Below, one piece after another: positions 1 through 10,516 of a stretch of DNA of 64,000 nt. The DNA is from Trichomonas tenax (taxonomy: Eukaryota > Parabasalia > Trichomonadida > Trichomonadidae), in assembly GCA_023091735.1 (NCBI GenBank), contig JALKBU010000173.1:1-64000 (forward strand). Reading direction: 5' to 3'. Below the pieces are notes generated by a model. That model saw nothing but the letters and a program-made list of their open reading frames with translations. It made no database searches and was not told where the DNA came from. How positions within the stretch are numbered: the stretch's first letter is position 1; each line of letters starts with the position of its first letter. Made by a program: the position numbers and the translations under genes.

Positions 1-231
1 TTCATTTATTTTTATTTTCATAAAATCTGTTTCATCAGTTATAATAAATGATGTAATTGTCGAAAAGTTCTTTATACGAAACATTAATGGTTCAGTTGTT
101 GCTATAGGAATACCAGAAAATTTTACAATTTTAAACGTAAACACTCAAGAACCCTCCGGGTTCCCGGCGCTAAGCGCCAAAATTATTTTTGAATTTTCGA
201 AGTCTCGAAATCTTTTTGCTATCTTTTTCTA
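1..231 (+). CDS. 3' end of a gene entering from the left (hypothetical)
   Basis: A frame starting at base 2 stays open for 76 codons to a TAG at 229-231. The visible peptide is hydrophobic and beta-rich at first, then carries a Pro/Ser-containing tail encoded by an unusually GC-rich stretch at 149-178. No family is recognised. The upstream part lies outside the window, so this may be a true C-terminus or chance open sequence. It is on the strand opposite to the Hsp70-like gene and would converge with it. Confidence 0.35.
149..178. other. Two adjacent GC-rich hairpins
   Basis: GAACCC-TCC-GGGTTC at 149-163 is followed by GGCGCT-A-AGCGCC at 166-178. Both are perfect inverted repeats in otherwise AT-rich DNA. 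They could be an RNA structure or terminator near the end of the open frame; the function is not known. Confidence 0.6.
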
Positions 232-423
232 GTTAGTTAGTTAGTTTGTCATGGTATATTATTAAACTTAATTTTTGGATTAACGATTTCAATCAAAATT
301 TAAGCAAATGAAGCAGTAAATTCAAACATCAATAAAACAGAAAATTAACAAATTAGAGAACAAAATAAAGGATCTAAAGTTACAGCTCAAGGATGAATAA
401 ATATTTTATTTTATTTTTATATA

Positions 424-491
424 AATGATGAGACAAAGGACTTCGTCCGAGACCAGTAGGGTCATACCATTGAAATCGGTTGAACATCATT
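424..491. other. Compact multi-stem structure between convergent genes
   Basis: AATGATG (424-430) pairs with CATCATT (485-491). The enclosed 54 bases contain two short stems, GGAC/GTCC and GACC/GGTC, and a possible third, ACC/GGT. It lies in the presumed 3' flank of the Hsp70-like gene. It does not fit a tRNA (no T-arm consensus) or a box C/D snoRNA (no D box). Confidence 0.3.
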
Positions 492-513
492 AATAACCAC
501 AATTCCTGAATTA

Positions 514-1761
514 TTATTTTCTATGGGGAACAAATTGAGTATCTGGTGGGAGAATTTTGCCTTCTGCTGCTTTTTGTGCAATGATGGCAGCACCCTTTGA
601 AACAACTGTTAGGGGCTCCATCGTGGATATTAATTTTTCTGCATCTTCGACACCATTTTCCTCGAAATATTCCTGTAAACGCGTTCTGACAACTGGGAGC
701 ATTGTTGTACCACCTACAAGGATGATTGCGCCTATGTCTCTTGGTTTCATTGATGCCTGGGACAATGCACGCTCGATTGGGGTAATCATTTTAGTGAGCA
801 GTCCTTGATTTTCAAGCAATTTGTTGAATCGGAGATTTCTCATCTTAAATTCAAGATCTTTTCCATTCCAAAAGTTTGGGATATAGAATGAAGCAGTAGT
901 TGCACCTGTGGAGAATGTTATCTTAGCTTCTTCGGCATTTAATCTTAGGGTTGACAAGATTTGCTTTACAGCTGCTGATTCCTTGTTTGCTTGGTAGTAT
1001 GGCTTGAAATCCGGATTTTCACGAACGAAAACATCCAATGCAGCATCCATAAGATATTGGTCAATATCTGAGCCACCAAGCTCTGAATTTCCTGCGACGC
1101 CCTTAACTTTGAAATTAACACCATCAATGTTAACAATAGAAACATCAAGTGTACCTGCACCAAAATCGAAAATAAGCGCATTAAGCTTGTCTTGATGTGT
1201 TTCTTGTGAGAATGCCAGTGCAGCTGCTGTTGGTTCGTTGAAAAGTTGATTTACTTTCATTCCTGCAATTTCAGCAGCACGAAGAGTTGCTCTTCGCTGC
1301 AAGTCATTGAAGTATGCAGGAACAGTGATAATGCATTCATCAACTTCGTTCATTGTTGTATCCTTGTATATTTTCTTCACGTATGTAAGCAAAAGAGCTG
1401 AAATTTGTTCTGGAGCAAAGCGTTTTCCATCGACTACTATAACCGGGTTATTGTTTGTATCAGGCTCAATCTTGAAACCAACATGTTTAAACAAATATCT
1501 AACAGATTCATCATCGATTTTATGTCCGATTAAGCGTTTTGCCCAATAAACAATTCTGCATGAATCTTCTGATCCAATTTTTGTTTTTAACGGATAACCA
1601 AAAGCTGGAGGAGCTCCATCCTGTATCATAACAATTGAAGGTAAGTTATTCTTGCGAAAAAACTGAAGGCATCTCAGCTCTATTTCGCCGTTGCTTCTTC
1701 GTGCATTATAGTGAACGCATATCGTAGATGTACCTAAGTCGATACCAAGAATATGTTTCAT
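514..1761 (-). CDS. Hsp70-like protein, ATPase domain only
   Basis: This 415-residue protein covers the Hsp70/actin-fold nucleotide-binding domain. It has the N-terminal phosphate loop GIDLGTST, the segment ITVPAYFNDLQRRAT, the second phosphate loop as DFGAGTLDVS (canonical DLGGGTFDVS), GGSDID in place of GGEDFD, and the adenosine motif ILVGGTTMLP. It stops at about residue 415, where the linker and substrate-binding domain would begin, so it has no peptide-binding module or C-terminal EEVD. Family knowledge says it should bind ATP and move between nucleotide states; what it acts on is unclear. It may work with partner proteins or be a truncated paralogue. The ATG at 1761 begins directly at the fold. 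Upstream in the sense direction lies AAAAAAGTGAG about 25-35 bases before the ATG. Confidence 0.85.
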   Translation of the reverse strand: MKHILGIDLGTSTICVHYNARRSNGEIELRCLQFFRKNNLPSIVMIQDGAPPAFGYPLKTKIGSEDSCRIVYWAKRLIGHKIDDESVRYLFKHVGFKIEPDTNNNPVIVVDGKRFAPEQISALLLTYVKKIYKDTTMNEVDECIITVPAYFNDLQRRATLRAAEIAGMKVNQLFNEPTAAALAFSQETHQDKLNALIFDFGAGTLDVSIVNIDGVNFKVKGVAGNSELGGSDIDQYLMDAALDVFVRENPDFKPYYQANKESAAVKQILSTLRLNAEEAKITFSTGATTASFYIPNFWNGKDLEFKMRNLRFNKLLENQGLLTKMITPIERALSQASMKPRDIGAIILVGGTTMLPVVRTRLQEYFEENGVEDAEKLISTMEPLTVVSKGAAIIAQKAAEGKILPPDTQFVPHRK

Positions 1762-2399
1762 TTAAAACAACTAAAAAAAAAGCCAACTCACTTTTTTCGG
1801 TTTTTCAATTTAACTGAGGGAATATTGTTTTCATCATATGTTGGCTCTAAATCATCAATAAAAAGTTATGACTAATTTTTTCTATGAAATTAACGAAAAT
1901 TGATCCCATGATGCTACTTCATACATAGATTTCAAATAATCAAGAAAAATCGATGGAAGAACAAACAAAAATTGTCGGAAATTAATTCGAAGCCATTCGA
2001 TTTGAAAATTATGGTTTGCACATTGCTTCCTATGCTTGTTCTGTTTTCGTTAACCGCAAACGATGAAATTCATTATTTGATCTATCGGGTATCATAATGT
2101 TCTCCATAATTCCTCATGTTTATCATGCATTTTGAGAATTAGAATTGTACTAATGTGGCAGTGGTTAAATCCCATGACATAATATTCACTGTAAAATAAT
2201 ACGGTCATAAGTCAGAAAAACTAAATTTAGCATCAGAACAGCAATAGTATCATTACCCTAAAGTTTCAAAAACAATATTGAAATATATTTTAAGTTCATC
2301 AATATCAAGTTTGAGGAAGAAAATTTGTCATTGCAATTTATGAACTTGAACATCAGTGAGTTTAATCCATTGTATTTTCTTATTACATTTTTTTCTTCT

Positions 2400-2441
2400 G
2401 CACGGACTCTCCAGGCACTCACTGTTCTGGAGAGCCCATGC
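2400..2441. repeat. Imperfect hairpin, 15-bp arms
   Basis: The arms at 2400-2414 and 2427-2441 are inverted copies (core GGACTCTCCAG against CTGGAGAGCCC) around a 12-base loop. They differ at two positions only, both transitions, which RNA pairing could partly tolerate. Confidence 0.55.
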
Positions 2442-2585
2442 TCGAAATCGATCACTTTTGAGGAAATTTATTTCATTCGATAAGTTATCGACTTCTAGCA
2501 TTTACGAACATGAATATTACATCTACAGTACACAGAAATACGACTCCTACTATACATAATGAATTATGGCTTTCAGCTATATTTC

Positions 2586-2695
2586 AAGATCAAATTTCTT
2601 TGAAAAAGGCGTGTTTCTTGCCCATTTCCTCCAACACATAGATGCTCTGGATGAGGTGGACAAAAAGCACGTCTTTTTCAATGAAATTTGATCTT
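2586..2695. repeat. Long imperfect hairpin, ~47-bp arms
   Basis: The arms at 2586-2632 and 2649-2695 are inverted copies that begin AAGATCAAATTTC and continue TTGAAAAAG. Most differences are transitions. The left arm carries the string AAAAAGGCGTGTTT, which resembles the left arms of two hairpins near 13.5 kb, so these belong to one family. Confidence 0.65.
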
Positions 2696-3559
2696 ATTGA
2701 TAATAATTTCGTCTCTTGAAGAGATTTTACAGCATTTTATTGATTGGAATGCGAGAACATCATCAGTAAAGCTGTTGAATCCCCATGGAATAGCTCAAAA
2801 ATCAAACTTTTACGGAAATCTACTGCATTTTAACGGAATATTCTATATTTTTATCCAATTTATCCAGTTCGATACATAATTGGACATCTTGGATTGAAAT
2901 ATAGTTGCTTATTAATTCAATTGTTCCTTCCATACTACTTCTATTCGCAATACATGTTCAATTGTTTAAGATATTAAATGAAATACCATAAACTAATTAA
3001 TTACATTGAATTAATTTCACCAAACTTTATATACGATTCATCACAATATAATTTATATATTTTATCGATAAATCAAAGTTTATTCTTCAAATCAAATATG
3101 CGTATTAACATGTGGTACAGTTATTGGGGATTTATTTCCAAATATATAAATTGAAATTTGTGAAGTTGATAATATTTTCGTTTCATGACCGTAGGATAAT
3201 GTGGGATATGACTGAAATATGGTGAATATAAAAAATCATCTTATTCTTCGTTTTGTACCTTTTGAATAATGGATCAGTTTCATCAATAAAGTATTATAGT
3301 TTTTTGAAGGTATAAGACGTTGATGTAGTTTATTGTAGTGATTATATCAGAGTATGCTTCAATAATGTTGTACAATTTGAAATTGTAATTTGATCGGTTG
3401 ATTGTAGGAGGTTGAATTCTTAATAAATTGTCACATAGGACGAGTTATGATCAGTACTATACTTGCTTCGACGCCAAGTTGATTCTATGCAGAGAGGAAG
3501 TACGATAAAGGTCTATAGTTGTATTTTTTCACCCTAATGATGACGATAAGAATTTGTTC

Positions 3560-4640
3560 CCTTCGCCTAAGAAAATAAATATTTGAGAAGAAAAAAAAAT
3601 TGAGAGACAAATTAAAATCAAAAACTGATATAAATATAATATTATAGGTTATGAATGGTATATTTTTATTATGTTTTTAAGGAAAAATAAAATGATTTTA
3701 TCTTTGGAAATATAATATTGGGTGGTAGATATACATAAGAATTACATAATATGTAATTACAAACATTTGAAATATCAGAAAAAATGTTCAGAAATATTGA
3801 ATGATATAAAATAGCAATATAGTGTATTTCAAATATGTAATTTATAAAATAATTTCGAAAGTGGTCTCTCAATATATTCTATGAGTCAAATTATTGTATA
3901 GTTTACAAACAATACAAACATATTTAGAATGATATAATAAGTATATTGATATTGAAGCAGTTTGCCTTTCAAAATTTGAAAGGCTCAGAAATTGAATATG
4001 CGTTGTTTGGAATATATATTAGATATGCAACAATATATTTTCAAACTTAAAACAGTCACTTTTTTGCACTTTTTCCTTCTTTCTCTATTTCAGCCACTTC
4101 TGAATGTTTTATCGCGGATTCAAAAATATGCACAATATCTACATGTGCATCAGAACATACACCTACAGTATCTAGAGAAAATAAAGACATTTTATTTTTT
4201 ATTTTATTCTCACATAATATACACTTTTTATTGGTTTATTATTCTATACTATGTATGTTGAGCATAAATTTATATTAAAAATATTTTTCTAACTTTAAAC
4301 AAGATATGTGCCAAAAAATAAACTTTACATATCATAATTACATTTTACACGTCATAAATCCGAGTTTACATATCATAAAAATGTATTTTACACGTCATAT
4401 TGTCAAAAATGCTAACTGATTTATAATATCGTGTAAAAACGATAAATATGTGATCTACAATCATGTGCAAAGATAAATCCGATCAAGTAGGTTAGAAACT
4501 TCAAATTATTGTTGTATTTTCGCGATATTGCCTTTTGTATTATGCATACAGCCTTTGCAAACGTATAAATATCACTAAAAGTAGATACCCAAGTCGAAGC
4601 AATCATGCTACATCCAATTCGCCAAAACGTTCACAAATCA
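3560..4640 (+). repeat. Old ~1 kb interspersed repeat, copy A
   Basis: Most of this stretch is colinear with the reverse complement of about 57330-58200. The best block is at 3855-3900, where TCTCAATATATTCTATGAGTC and the flanking sequence match almost exactly; other shared blocks include the CAATATATTTTC segment near 4030 and the pyrimidine-rich run near 4080. It has no sustained coding potential. It carries several copies of the TTTACA(T/C)NTCA motif (4324, 4344, 4365, 4387). It may be a dead element or a conserved non-coding transcript. Confidence 0.6.
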
Positions 4641-7003
4641 TATTAAATATTACAAGTAAAAGTCTATTTTTAATGCATTTAATGATTATGCATAATGTGT
4701 AGTATATAGAATGCACATTAATTATTATTTTTACAAAATTTGACATTTTTCTTTACATGTCGTCACTTTTATGATGTGTCAGATTATCCTGAAAATTGCA
4801 ATACTTTTAAAAGCATTAAATCGAAAAAACAAAACGATAGAATCTCATAAATATGGATAAAGAATAGGTTCATTAAGTATTCTACTTAAATTAGCATTTT
4901 TCATATAATTCATTGAATTATTTTTAAAATAAGAGCTCTGAGCGTACACACATTGGAATCATCATTTACAAAGTATTGAAATGATTACGCATAATGTATA
5001 TACACTTTGACATCGTTTGGATGCATTTACTTTTCTTGTTGTCGGACAATTATTTATAAATACATTTTCTTTTCTCATCACATTCTTTCTCTGCACATAT
5101 AATCATATACAACACACATAATAGCATTTAATATCCCCCTATATAAAAGACTCTACTACCTTCACAATGTACTCAAAACAGGCTCTTAATTAACACATAA
5201 TCGCCGATTTTTTGAAAGCGTGTTTTAACTCTATCTCTTGAGTCAGACATTTTCAAACTACAGCACAATCAGAAGTGTAATGTACATATACATAGGTATT
5301 CACAGACGCAATTTCATGCGGTTTACACACGTTTTCAAAAATTCAAGATATCATCACTGACCTAACTACAATAACATAACCAAATAACACTCGAAACATG
5401 ATGTAGATGTACCAGCCCATATGCGCACAGCAAATGCAAGTTAGAATCATTAAATATTAAATTTTAATCTCAGATATAACTATCAAAAAAATTAAATTCT
5501 TTTCGAACTTCGCATGATTGTATCACTATGTACCCCTCATTATATGCCATAGTATTAGCCTTCAAATATGTTCCATTCATATTGAACCCGAACCTCGACC
5601 AATATTCTTTGGTGGCACACCTGGTCGACTCCTATGTAGTAGAAGAGGAAGTTTTGGTGAAACTATCATCAATGATAGAAGATTGTCATTGTTGCTTCGA
5701 AATATGAGGGTTATGTGCACTAACGCACTTAACTGTGCTGTAGAAGCATGTGCATCGGTTTTGTAATTGTTATTATTGCCAATTTCGAGCTAAATAATTT
5801 AAATGTAATTTTTGAAAGGATAAATTGTGACGACAATCGATTGCATCTATTTGCTCAATTAAAATCTCCTCCAGTGTGCCATTTAAATAAAATCATTTAA
5901 AAATTTCAACATTTAAGGGTTTTTGTCATTGTTTGTTAGGAGCATTTCATTGCTGGTATCATCAAGACACTTTAATGCAAAGGAAAGCAGATTTGGGACC
6001 AAAATTGGAAAAATTTTTGCTGTAACGGTATTTCTTCGAATTTATACAGGGGTGCTGGACCTACAAACCAACGTGAAATGGATTCCCAAATATCTAGCTC
6101 TGGAACTTCATATTGGGAGTGAGTTTTCCCTTTAAGGAAAAAAATGATGGACATTGAGAGACAAATCATAGCATGTTATTCCCATATCTTGAGAAAACTT
6201 AACAAATGAGCTATCTTTGGCAAAGGGGGAACTCTTTTTTGGCCAAAAATTTCAAATGTGAAGTCAAATGTTTGCTCTCTGGAGGTCCACCATAATATCT
6301 ATATTCGCGCCATTAACTTGTTTTCGTTTAACTTAATTATACTTCTTATATTTAGGTTTAAAATCAAAGATGATAAAATCACGTCGCACGTCTACAGCAA
6401 ACACACGGGCTCCTTGCAGCCACGCCACCATCAAGCAAATTGATAAATAATTTTATAAACATAGATCCCGTTCAACACGTTCCGATACTTAGCATGCATG
6501 CCCAAGTCAGGACATAACTAAATTTTATTCTAGTTAATTCTTATTATTGATGTTTGGCTTCGCGATACGATCCATATCTGTCCGTATTTAAAAAACAAAA
6601 CTCGAAAATGCATCAAAATTCTATGTATACCGCAATTAAAGTTTGACTTATATCGTGTGCATAAGCATCTTACTTGATATCAGCTTCTTTATTTATCTAT
6701 ATTTTTGAAACATTCGGTAAATTCGTATAATTCACCCCTTTAATGGCTCAGCTTTAGCAAGCGTATGTTCTATGTAATACATATTTATCAAAAATAATAC
6801 GAGCATGATAGCTGCACAATATTGCGACTAAGCAGCACATTTGCACCTTCTTATAACATCTATATGAAGTTTTACTTTCATTGTAGAGTTATATTGAAGA
6901 CTTCTGGGCTCAAAAAACGCTATTTGATATTATGGGCATTTTCTCGAATGCTGCTTGAACTATCTTTAAACTCGAATATGCTATGCTATTTGTTCTATGT
7001 GTT
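4641..7003. other. Gene-free region
   Basis: Only short frames occur. Two stretches (about 5580-5700 and, on the minus strand, 5972-6170) have less biased composition and could be worn remnants of genes, but no family is recognised. A short GC-richer frame of about 26 codons lies at 6370-6445. TTTACATGTCG occurs at 4752. Confidence 0.4.
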
Positions 7004-7568
7004 GCGTACCGAAAGTTGTCACGAAAAAGTCACACAAAAGCGCTGGTATCTGACACGTAAACATGCATATTTGACAAATAAATATTTACGTGGCATGCGA
7101 TTATAAATGATTATTGGAAGAATGATATCTTATATTTGTTTAAATTTACTTTGAAAAGAAAAATTAAGTGCTTCATTGGCACCGGTAGCCAAAATGCTAG
7201 CAATCCAATACACAGTTCTTCCTTTCAGACTCGATCTTCGAAATAATCAGCGATTTACTCTCCAGAATGCTTCTGAAAGGAAGAATTGTGGGCTGGATTG
7301 CTAGCACCTTGGCTACAAGTCCCAATCAAGCATTTAATTTTGCTCTTCAGAGGCATTCTGAAGTGGAAATCTTTGATTTCTTAATGATGGCGTATGAAAG
7401 GAAGATCTGTGAGTTTAGTTACTAACATGCGTGGTACCTGTGTCAATATAGTCCCCATTTCTTCTCGTCAGAAGCGATTTTGACACATAAAACCAGAGAT
7501 TCCTACAACTTTACATGTCAGATAATATCGCTTTTTGTGTCACTTTTTCGTAACAACTTTTGGTACGT
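7004..7568. mobile_element. Foldback/MITE-like element with ~58-bp inverted ends
   Basis: The segment at 7004-7061 and the reverse complement of 7510-7568 agree at most positions, sharing GCGTACC-like ends, AAAGTTGT, ACGAAAAAGT, ACACAAAA and TCTGACA(C/T)GTAAA. There is no transposase inside. The interior holds a 67-bp-arm hairpin (7162-7339) and a weaker diverged copy of one arm near 7395-7450. The inner edge of each inverted end carries the TGACATGTAAA motif, as in the element at 54.7 kb. It lies about 350 bases upstream of MCM4. Confidence 0.6.
7162..7339. repeat. Long imperfect hairpin, 67-bp arms
   Basis: The arms at 7162-7228 and 7273-7339 match at 56 of 67 positions when one is reverse-complemented, around a 44-base loop. 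Exactly shared blocks include TGCTAGCAATCCA and TTCTTCCTTTCAG. The size and mismatch pattern are those of a small-RNA precursor or a foldback element. Confidence 0.75.
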
Positions 7569-7834
7569 CACATTTTTTTTAGATTCATTTCTTTCATTAT
7601 CAGATTGAATCATGAATAAATTATCAATAAAAATATCATCAGCTCTTTTATCTAGACATGAATGGGATATTTATCATATTTGTTATTTAAATTCAATAAT
7701 CTGAATTTTTTATTTTAAAATATTATTTAATAATTCTATTACAAAACACTGTATTCATGATTGCAATAGTATGTTCATGAGATTTGTATATAAATAAGTA
7801 TTGACAAGTTGAAATTGCGATGAGTAAAGCATGT

Positions 7835-7845
7835 TGACATGTAAA
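7835..7845. promoter_or_regulatory. TGACATGTAAA motif upstream of MCM4
   Basis: An exact copy of the recurrent 11-mer, 71 bases before the MCM4 ATG. An AAAGTGACA string follows at about 30 bases before the ATG. The role is inferred from recurrence across the window. Confidence 0.45.
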
Positions 7846-7915
7846 GCGGCCAAATTTTAGTTTGTAAAATTAAAATGTCAGAATGAAAGTGACAGCGAAT
7901 TACTAAACGTAATTA

Positions 7916-10174
7916 ATGTCTGAGCCAAGAGATTCTCAGGATACTCAGTCTCAAGACAACGCATCACAGGTCCACGTTGAAGACAGCTTCTCTGAGCCCG
8001 CCACAATCCCGTCATCATCGTTTTTGGCTGAACCTTCGTCATATTTATCTCAAACTGTCGCTTACGGTACAAATATCAATGTTCCAACAGCGGCAAACGA
8101 GATCAGATCGTTCGTTACCAAATTCAAACTCGATGAAGATGAGCCAGAAGGCTTGTATTTCACAAAGATTCGCGAAATGTCGACAATTCAAGAATTTAAT
8201 CTCAATATAGATATGCAGCATGTCTTCAAGCACCAAGAATCACTCCACCGCCAAATTGTAGCCTTCCCACTCGAAATGATCCAAATTTTCGATTCCGTTG
8301 TCAAGGAAATGTACCAAGCACTCAACGCAGGCGACGAAGAACACGTCACTCAGGTCCAAGTTCGTCCATACAACCTTTTAGAAACAAAATCAATTCGTGA
8401 ATTACATCCAGGAGATATCGATCGTTTAGTGAGTGTTCGCGGCATGATCACACGCACATCACCTGTTATTCCTGATCTCTCGTCAGCCAGCTTCAAATGC
8501 AGGCTCTGCCTCACGACAACAGAAGTTTCTGTCGCTAATGGTAAAGTCGAAGCACCGCCGCAGTGCCCGAACTGCAAGAAGAATGACACACTCGAGATGG
8601 AGCACAATTTGTCAATCTTCACAGACAGACAGCACATCAAGCTCCAGGAGTCCCCAGAAACGATTCCACAAGGTGAAACACCGCAGACTGTTGGTGCGAT
8701 TGTTTTCGAAGAGTTAGTTGACTATGCCAAGCCAGGGGACAGAGTCGTCATCACTGGCATTTGGAGAGCTATGCCAGCGCGTATCAATCCACGTGTGCGC
8801 ACACTCCACAGTGTCTACAGAACATATATCGATGTCGTCCACATCAGGAAGAACCTCGATAGAGCAATCGACAACGAAGACCTTCAGGGATTCGATGAAA
8901 CGACACAGACGGAGTCACAGAAGAGAGCACGCGAAGAGCGCTGCATCAACTTAAGCCACGACCCGCAGATCTACGACAAGCTCATCGGCAGCTTCGCGCC
9001 AAGTATCTGGGAGATGGAAGAGCAGAAGAAAGGCCTGCTTTGCTTGTTGTTCGGCGGCTCCGTATCAAAGACACGCGGCGACATCAACATATTGCTTGTC
9101 GGTGATCCTGCTACAGCCAAGTCACAACTCATTCAGTACACACACAAGATTGCTCCAAGAGGCCTCTACACAAGTGGTAAAGGTTCTTCTGCTGTCGGTC
9201 TCACAGCTTCTGTCGTAAGGGATACAGAAACAGGCGAATTCGTCCTCGAAAGCGGTGCCTTAGTTTTGTCCGATAAGGGCGTTTGCTGCATCGATGAGTT
9301 CGATAAGATGGACGATTCGGCGCGTTCCGTTCTCCACGAAGTTATGGAGCAGCAGACGATTTCAATCGCTAAGGCAGGCATTGTCACATCACTGAATGCT
9401 CGTGCTGCTATTGTCGCATGTGCCAACCCAAGAGATTCATCATACAACAGCAAACTCAGCGTCGTCGAGAATATCCAACTTCCACCAACATTGTTATCTA
9501 GATTCGATCTGATTTACTTAGTTTTAGACAGTGTCAACGAAACACGCGATACACAGCTCGCTAAGCACATCATTGGCTTATACACAACACGCGATGAGCT
9601 TCAGACACCAATCCCACCATCACTGCTATCAGAATACATAGCATACGCAAAGGATAAATGCAATCCACAGCTCACAGAGAGGGCAGCAAAGAGACTAGAA
9701 CAAGGATATATAGATTTGAGAATGGCCGGCGGAAAGAATGTTATTTCTGCTACAACAAGGCAGCTTCAGAGCTGCATAAGAATTGCCGAAGCTTGGGCAA
9801 AGATGAGGCTCTCAGAGACTGTTGAAGAGAAGGATGTAGATATGGCTATAGATCTTATGAAAGAGGCTCTTCACCAATCAGCAACAGATCCAACAACTGG
9901 TTTGATCGATATGGATATCCTTAACTCAGGCACTTCCAGCGAGAAGAGAAAGCGCTTGACAGTACTCGGTAATGAAATCACGAGATTCCTCGCTAACGGT
10001 GAAGTTCACCAAGTCGCATCTCTCATTACTCAGATTAGACAGAAGAGAGGCGAAGCTGAAACGAATGAACAGGAGATTATTGATGCCCTTATTTCCTTGG
10101 AACAGGATAATATTGTACATTTAGTTTATGAGAACTCAAGGCCAACTAAGGCAAGTCTTTTGCGATCTCAATAA
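7916..10174 (+). CDS. MCM4: DNA replication licensing helicase subunit MCM4
   Basis: This is a 752-residue member of the hexameric MCM2-7 replicative helicase, which is loaded at origins and unwinds DNA in the nucleus. A Ser/Gln/Asp-rich N-terminal tail (about 1-50), a typical target for regulatory kinases, is followed by the N-terminal domain with a zinc finger (Cys195, 198, 217, 220) and the AAA+ domain. Walker A is GDPATAKSQ at about 396-404, Walker B CIDEFDKM at about 458-465 and the arginine finger SRFD at about 528-531. The stretch LQESPE...PQGETP and the general match to human MCM4 point to MCM4 rather than another paralogue. Length is slightly short for MCM4 because the tail is short. 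The ATG at 7916 is the first in frame. Confidence 0.95.
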   Translation: MSEPRDSQDTQSQDNASQVHVEDSFSEPATIPSSSFLAEPSSYLSQTVAYGTNINVPTAANEIRSFVTKFKLDEDEPEGLYFTKIREMSTIQEFNLNIDMQHVFKHQESLHRQIVAFPLEMIQIFDSVVKEMYQALNAGDEEHVTQVQVRPYNLLETKSIRELHPGDIDRLVSVRGMITRTSPVIPDLSSASFKCRLCLTTTEVSVANGKVEAPPQCPNCKKNDTLEMEHNLSIFTDRQHIKLQESPETIPQGETPQTVGAIVFEELVDYAKPGDRVVITGIWRAMPARINPRVRTLHSVYRTYIDVVHIRKNLDRAIDNEDLQGFDETTQTESQKRAREERCINLSHDPQIYDKLIGSFAPSIWEMEEQKKGLLCLLFGGSVSKTRGDINILLVGDPATAKSQLIQYTHKIAPRGLYTSGKGSSAVGLTASVVRDTETGEFVLESGALVLSDKGVCCIDEFDKMDDSARSVLHEVMEQQTISIAKAGIVTSLNARAAIVACANPRDSSYNSKLSVVENIQLPPTLLSRFDLIYLVLDSVNETRDTQLAKHIIGLYTTRDELQTPIPPSLLSEYIAYAKDKCNPQLTERAAKRLEQGYIDLRMAGGKNVISATTRQLQSCIRIAEAWAKMRLSETVEEKDVDMAIDLMKEALHQSATDPTTGLIDMDILNSGTSSEKRKRLTVLGNEITRFLANGEVHQVASLITQIRQKRGEAETNEQEIIDALISLEQDNIVHLVYENSRPTKASLLRSQ

Positions 10175-10516
10175 ATTTATTTTTATTTTTTTTTAATATT
10201 AAATGGTTATTGCTTTGCAATGCTAATATACTTTTTCATGACATCAATTTTATAAAAATATTCAAAGCTTATTGTTAAAAATAATATGAAAATTATATAA
10301 TTTCTAAAACCAAATAATGCATTACAAAAATGTTAATATCTATACGATAGAAATTGTAAATATAGTATTAAAATAGGTTGATTTGATTTTTTGAAATCTG
10401 ATATTTTGATAAAATGAAAATGTTTAGAATTAGATTGTCGAATGAACATATTAATTTGGGTAAAATTCGTGCTTTAATGAGCAAAAACAAAGTTTGATAT
10501 AAAATTTTTTTTTCTG
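10175..10516. other. Intergenic region between convergent genes
   Basis: AT-rich DNA between the 3' ends of MCM4 and the next minus-strand gene. No gene or strong repeat is seen. Confidence 0.5.

Larger units (their letters stand above)
1762..3559. other. Gene-free region
   Basis: No reading frame here looks like a protein. The region is AT-rich and holds two hairpins listed separately (2400-2441, 2586-2695). The first bases are the upstream flank of the Hsp70-like gene. Confidence 0.5.

Noticed and set aside
424..491. Hammerhead-ribozyme-like arrangement (TGATGAG...GAGACC...GGTC)
   Set aside because: The invariant first C of the core and one core A are not present, and no convincing stem I can be drawn.
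3992..4261. 89-codon plus-strand frame
   Set aside because: It lies in the ~1 kb non-coding repeat; the second copy does not keep the frame.
5518..5766. 82-codon plus-strand frame
   Set aside because: Composition is slightly gene-like, but no motif or promoter supports it; it may at most be a remnant.
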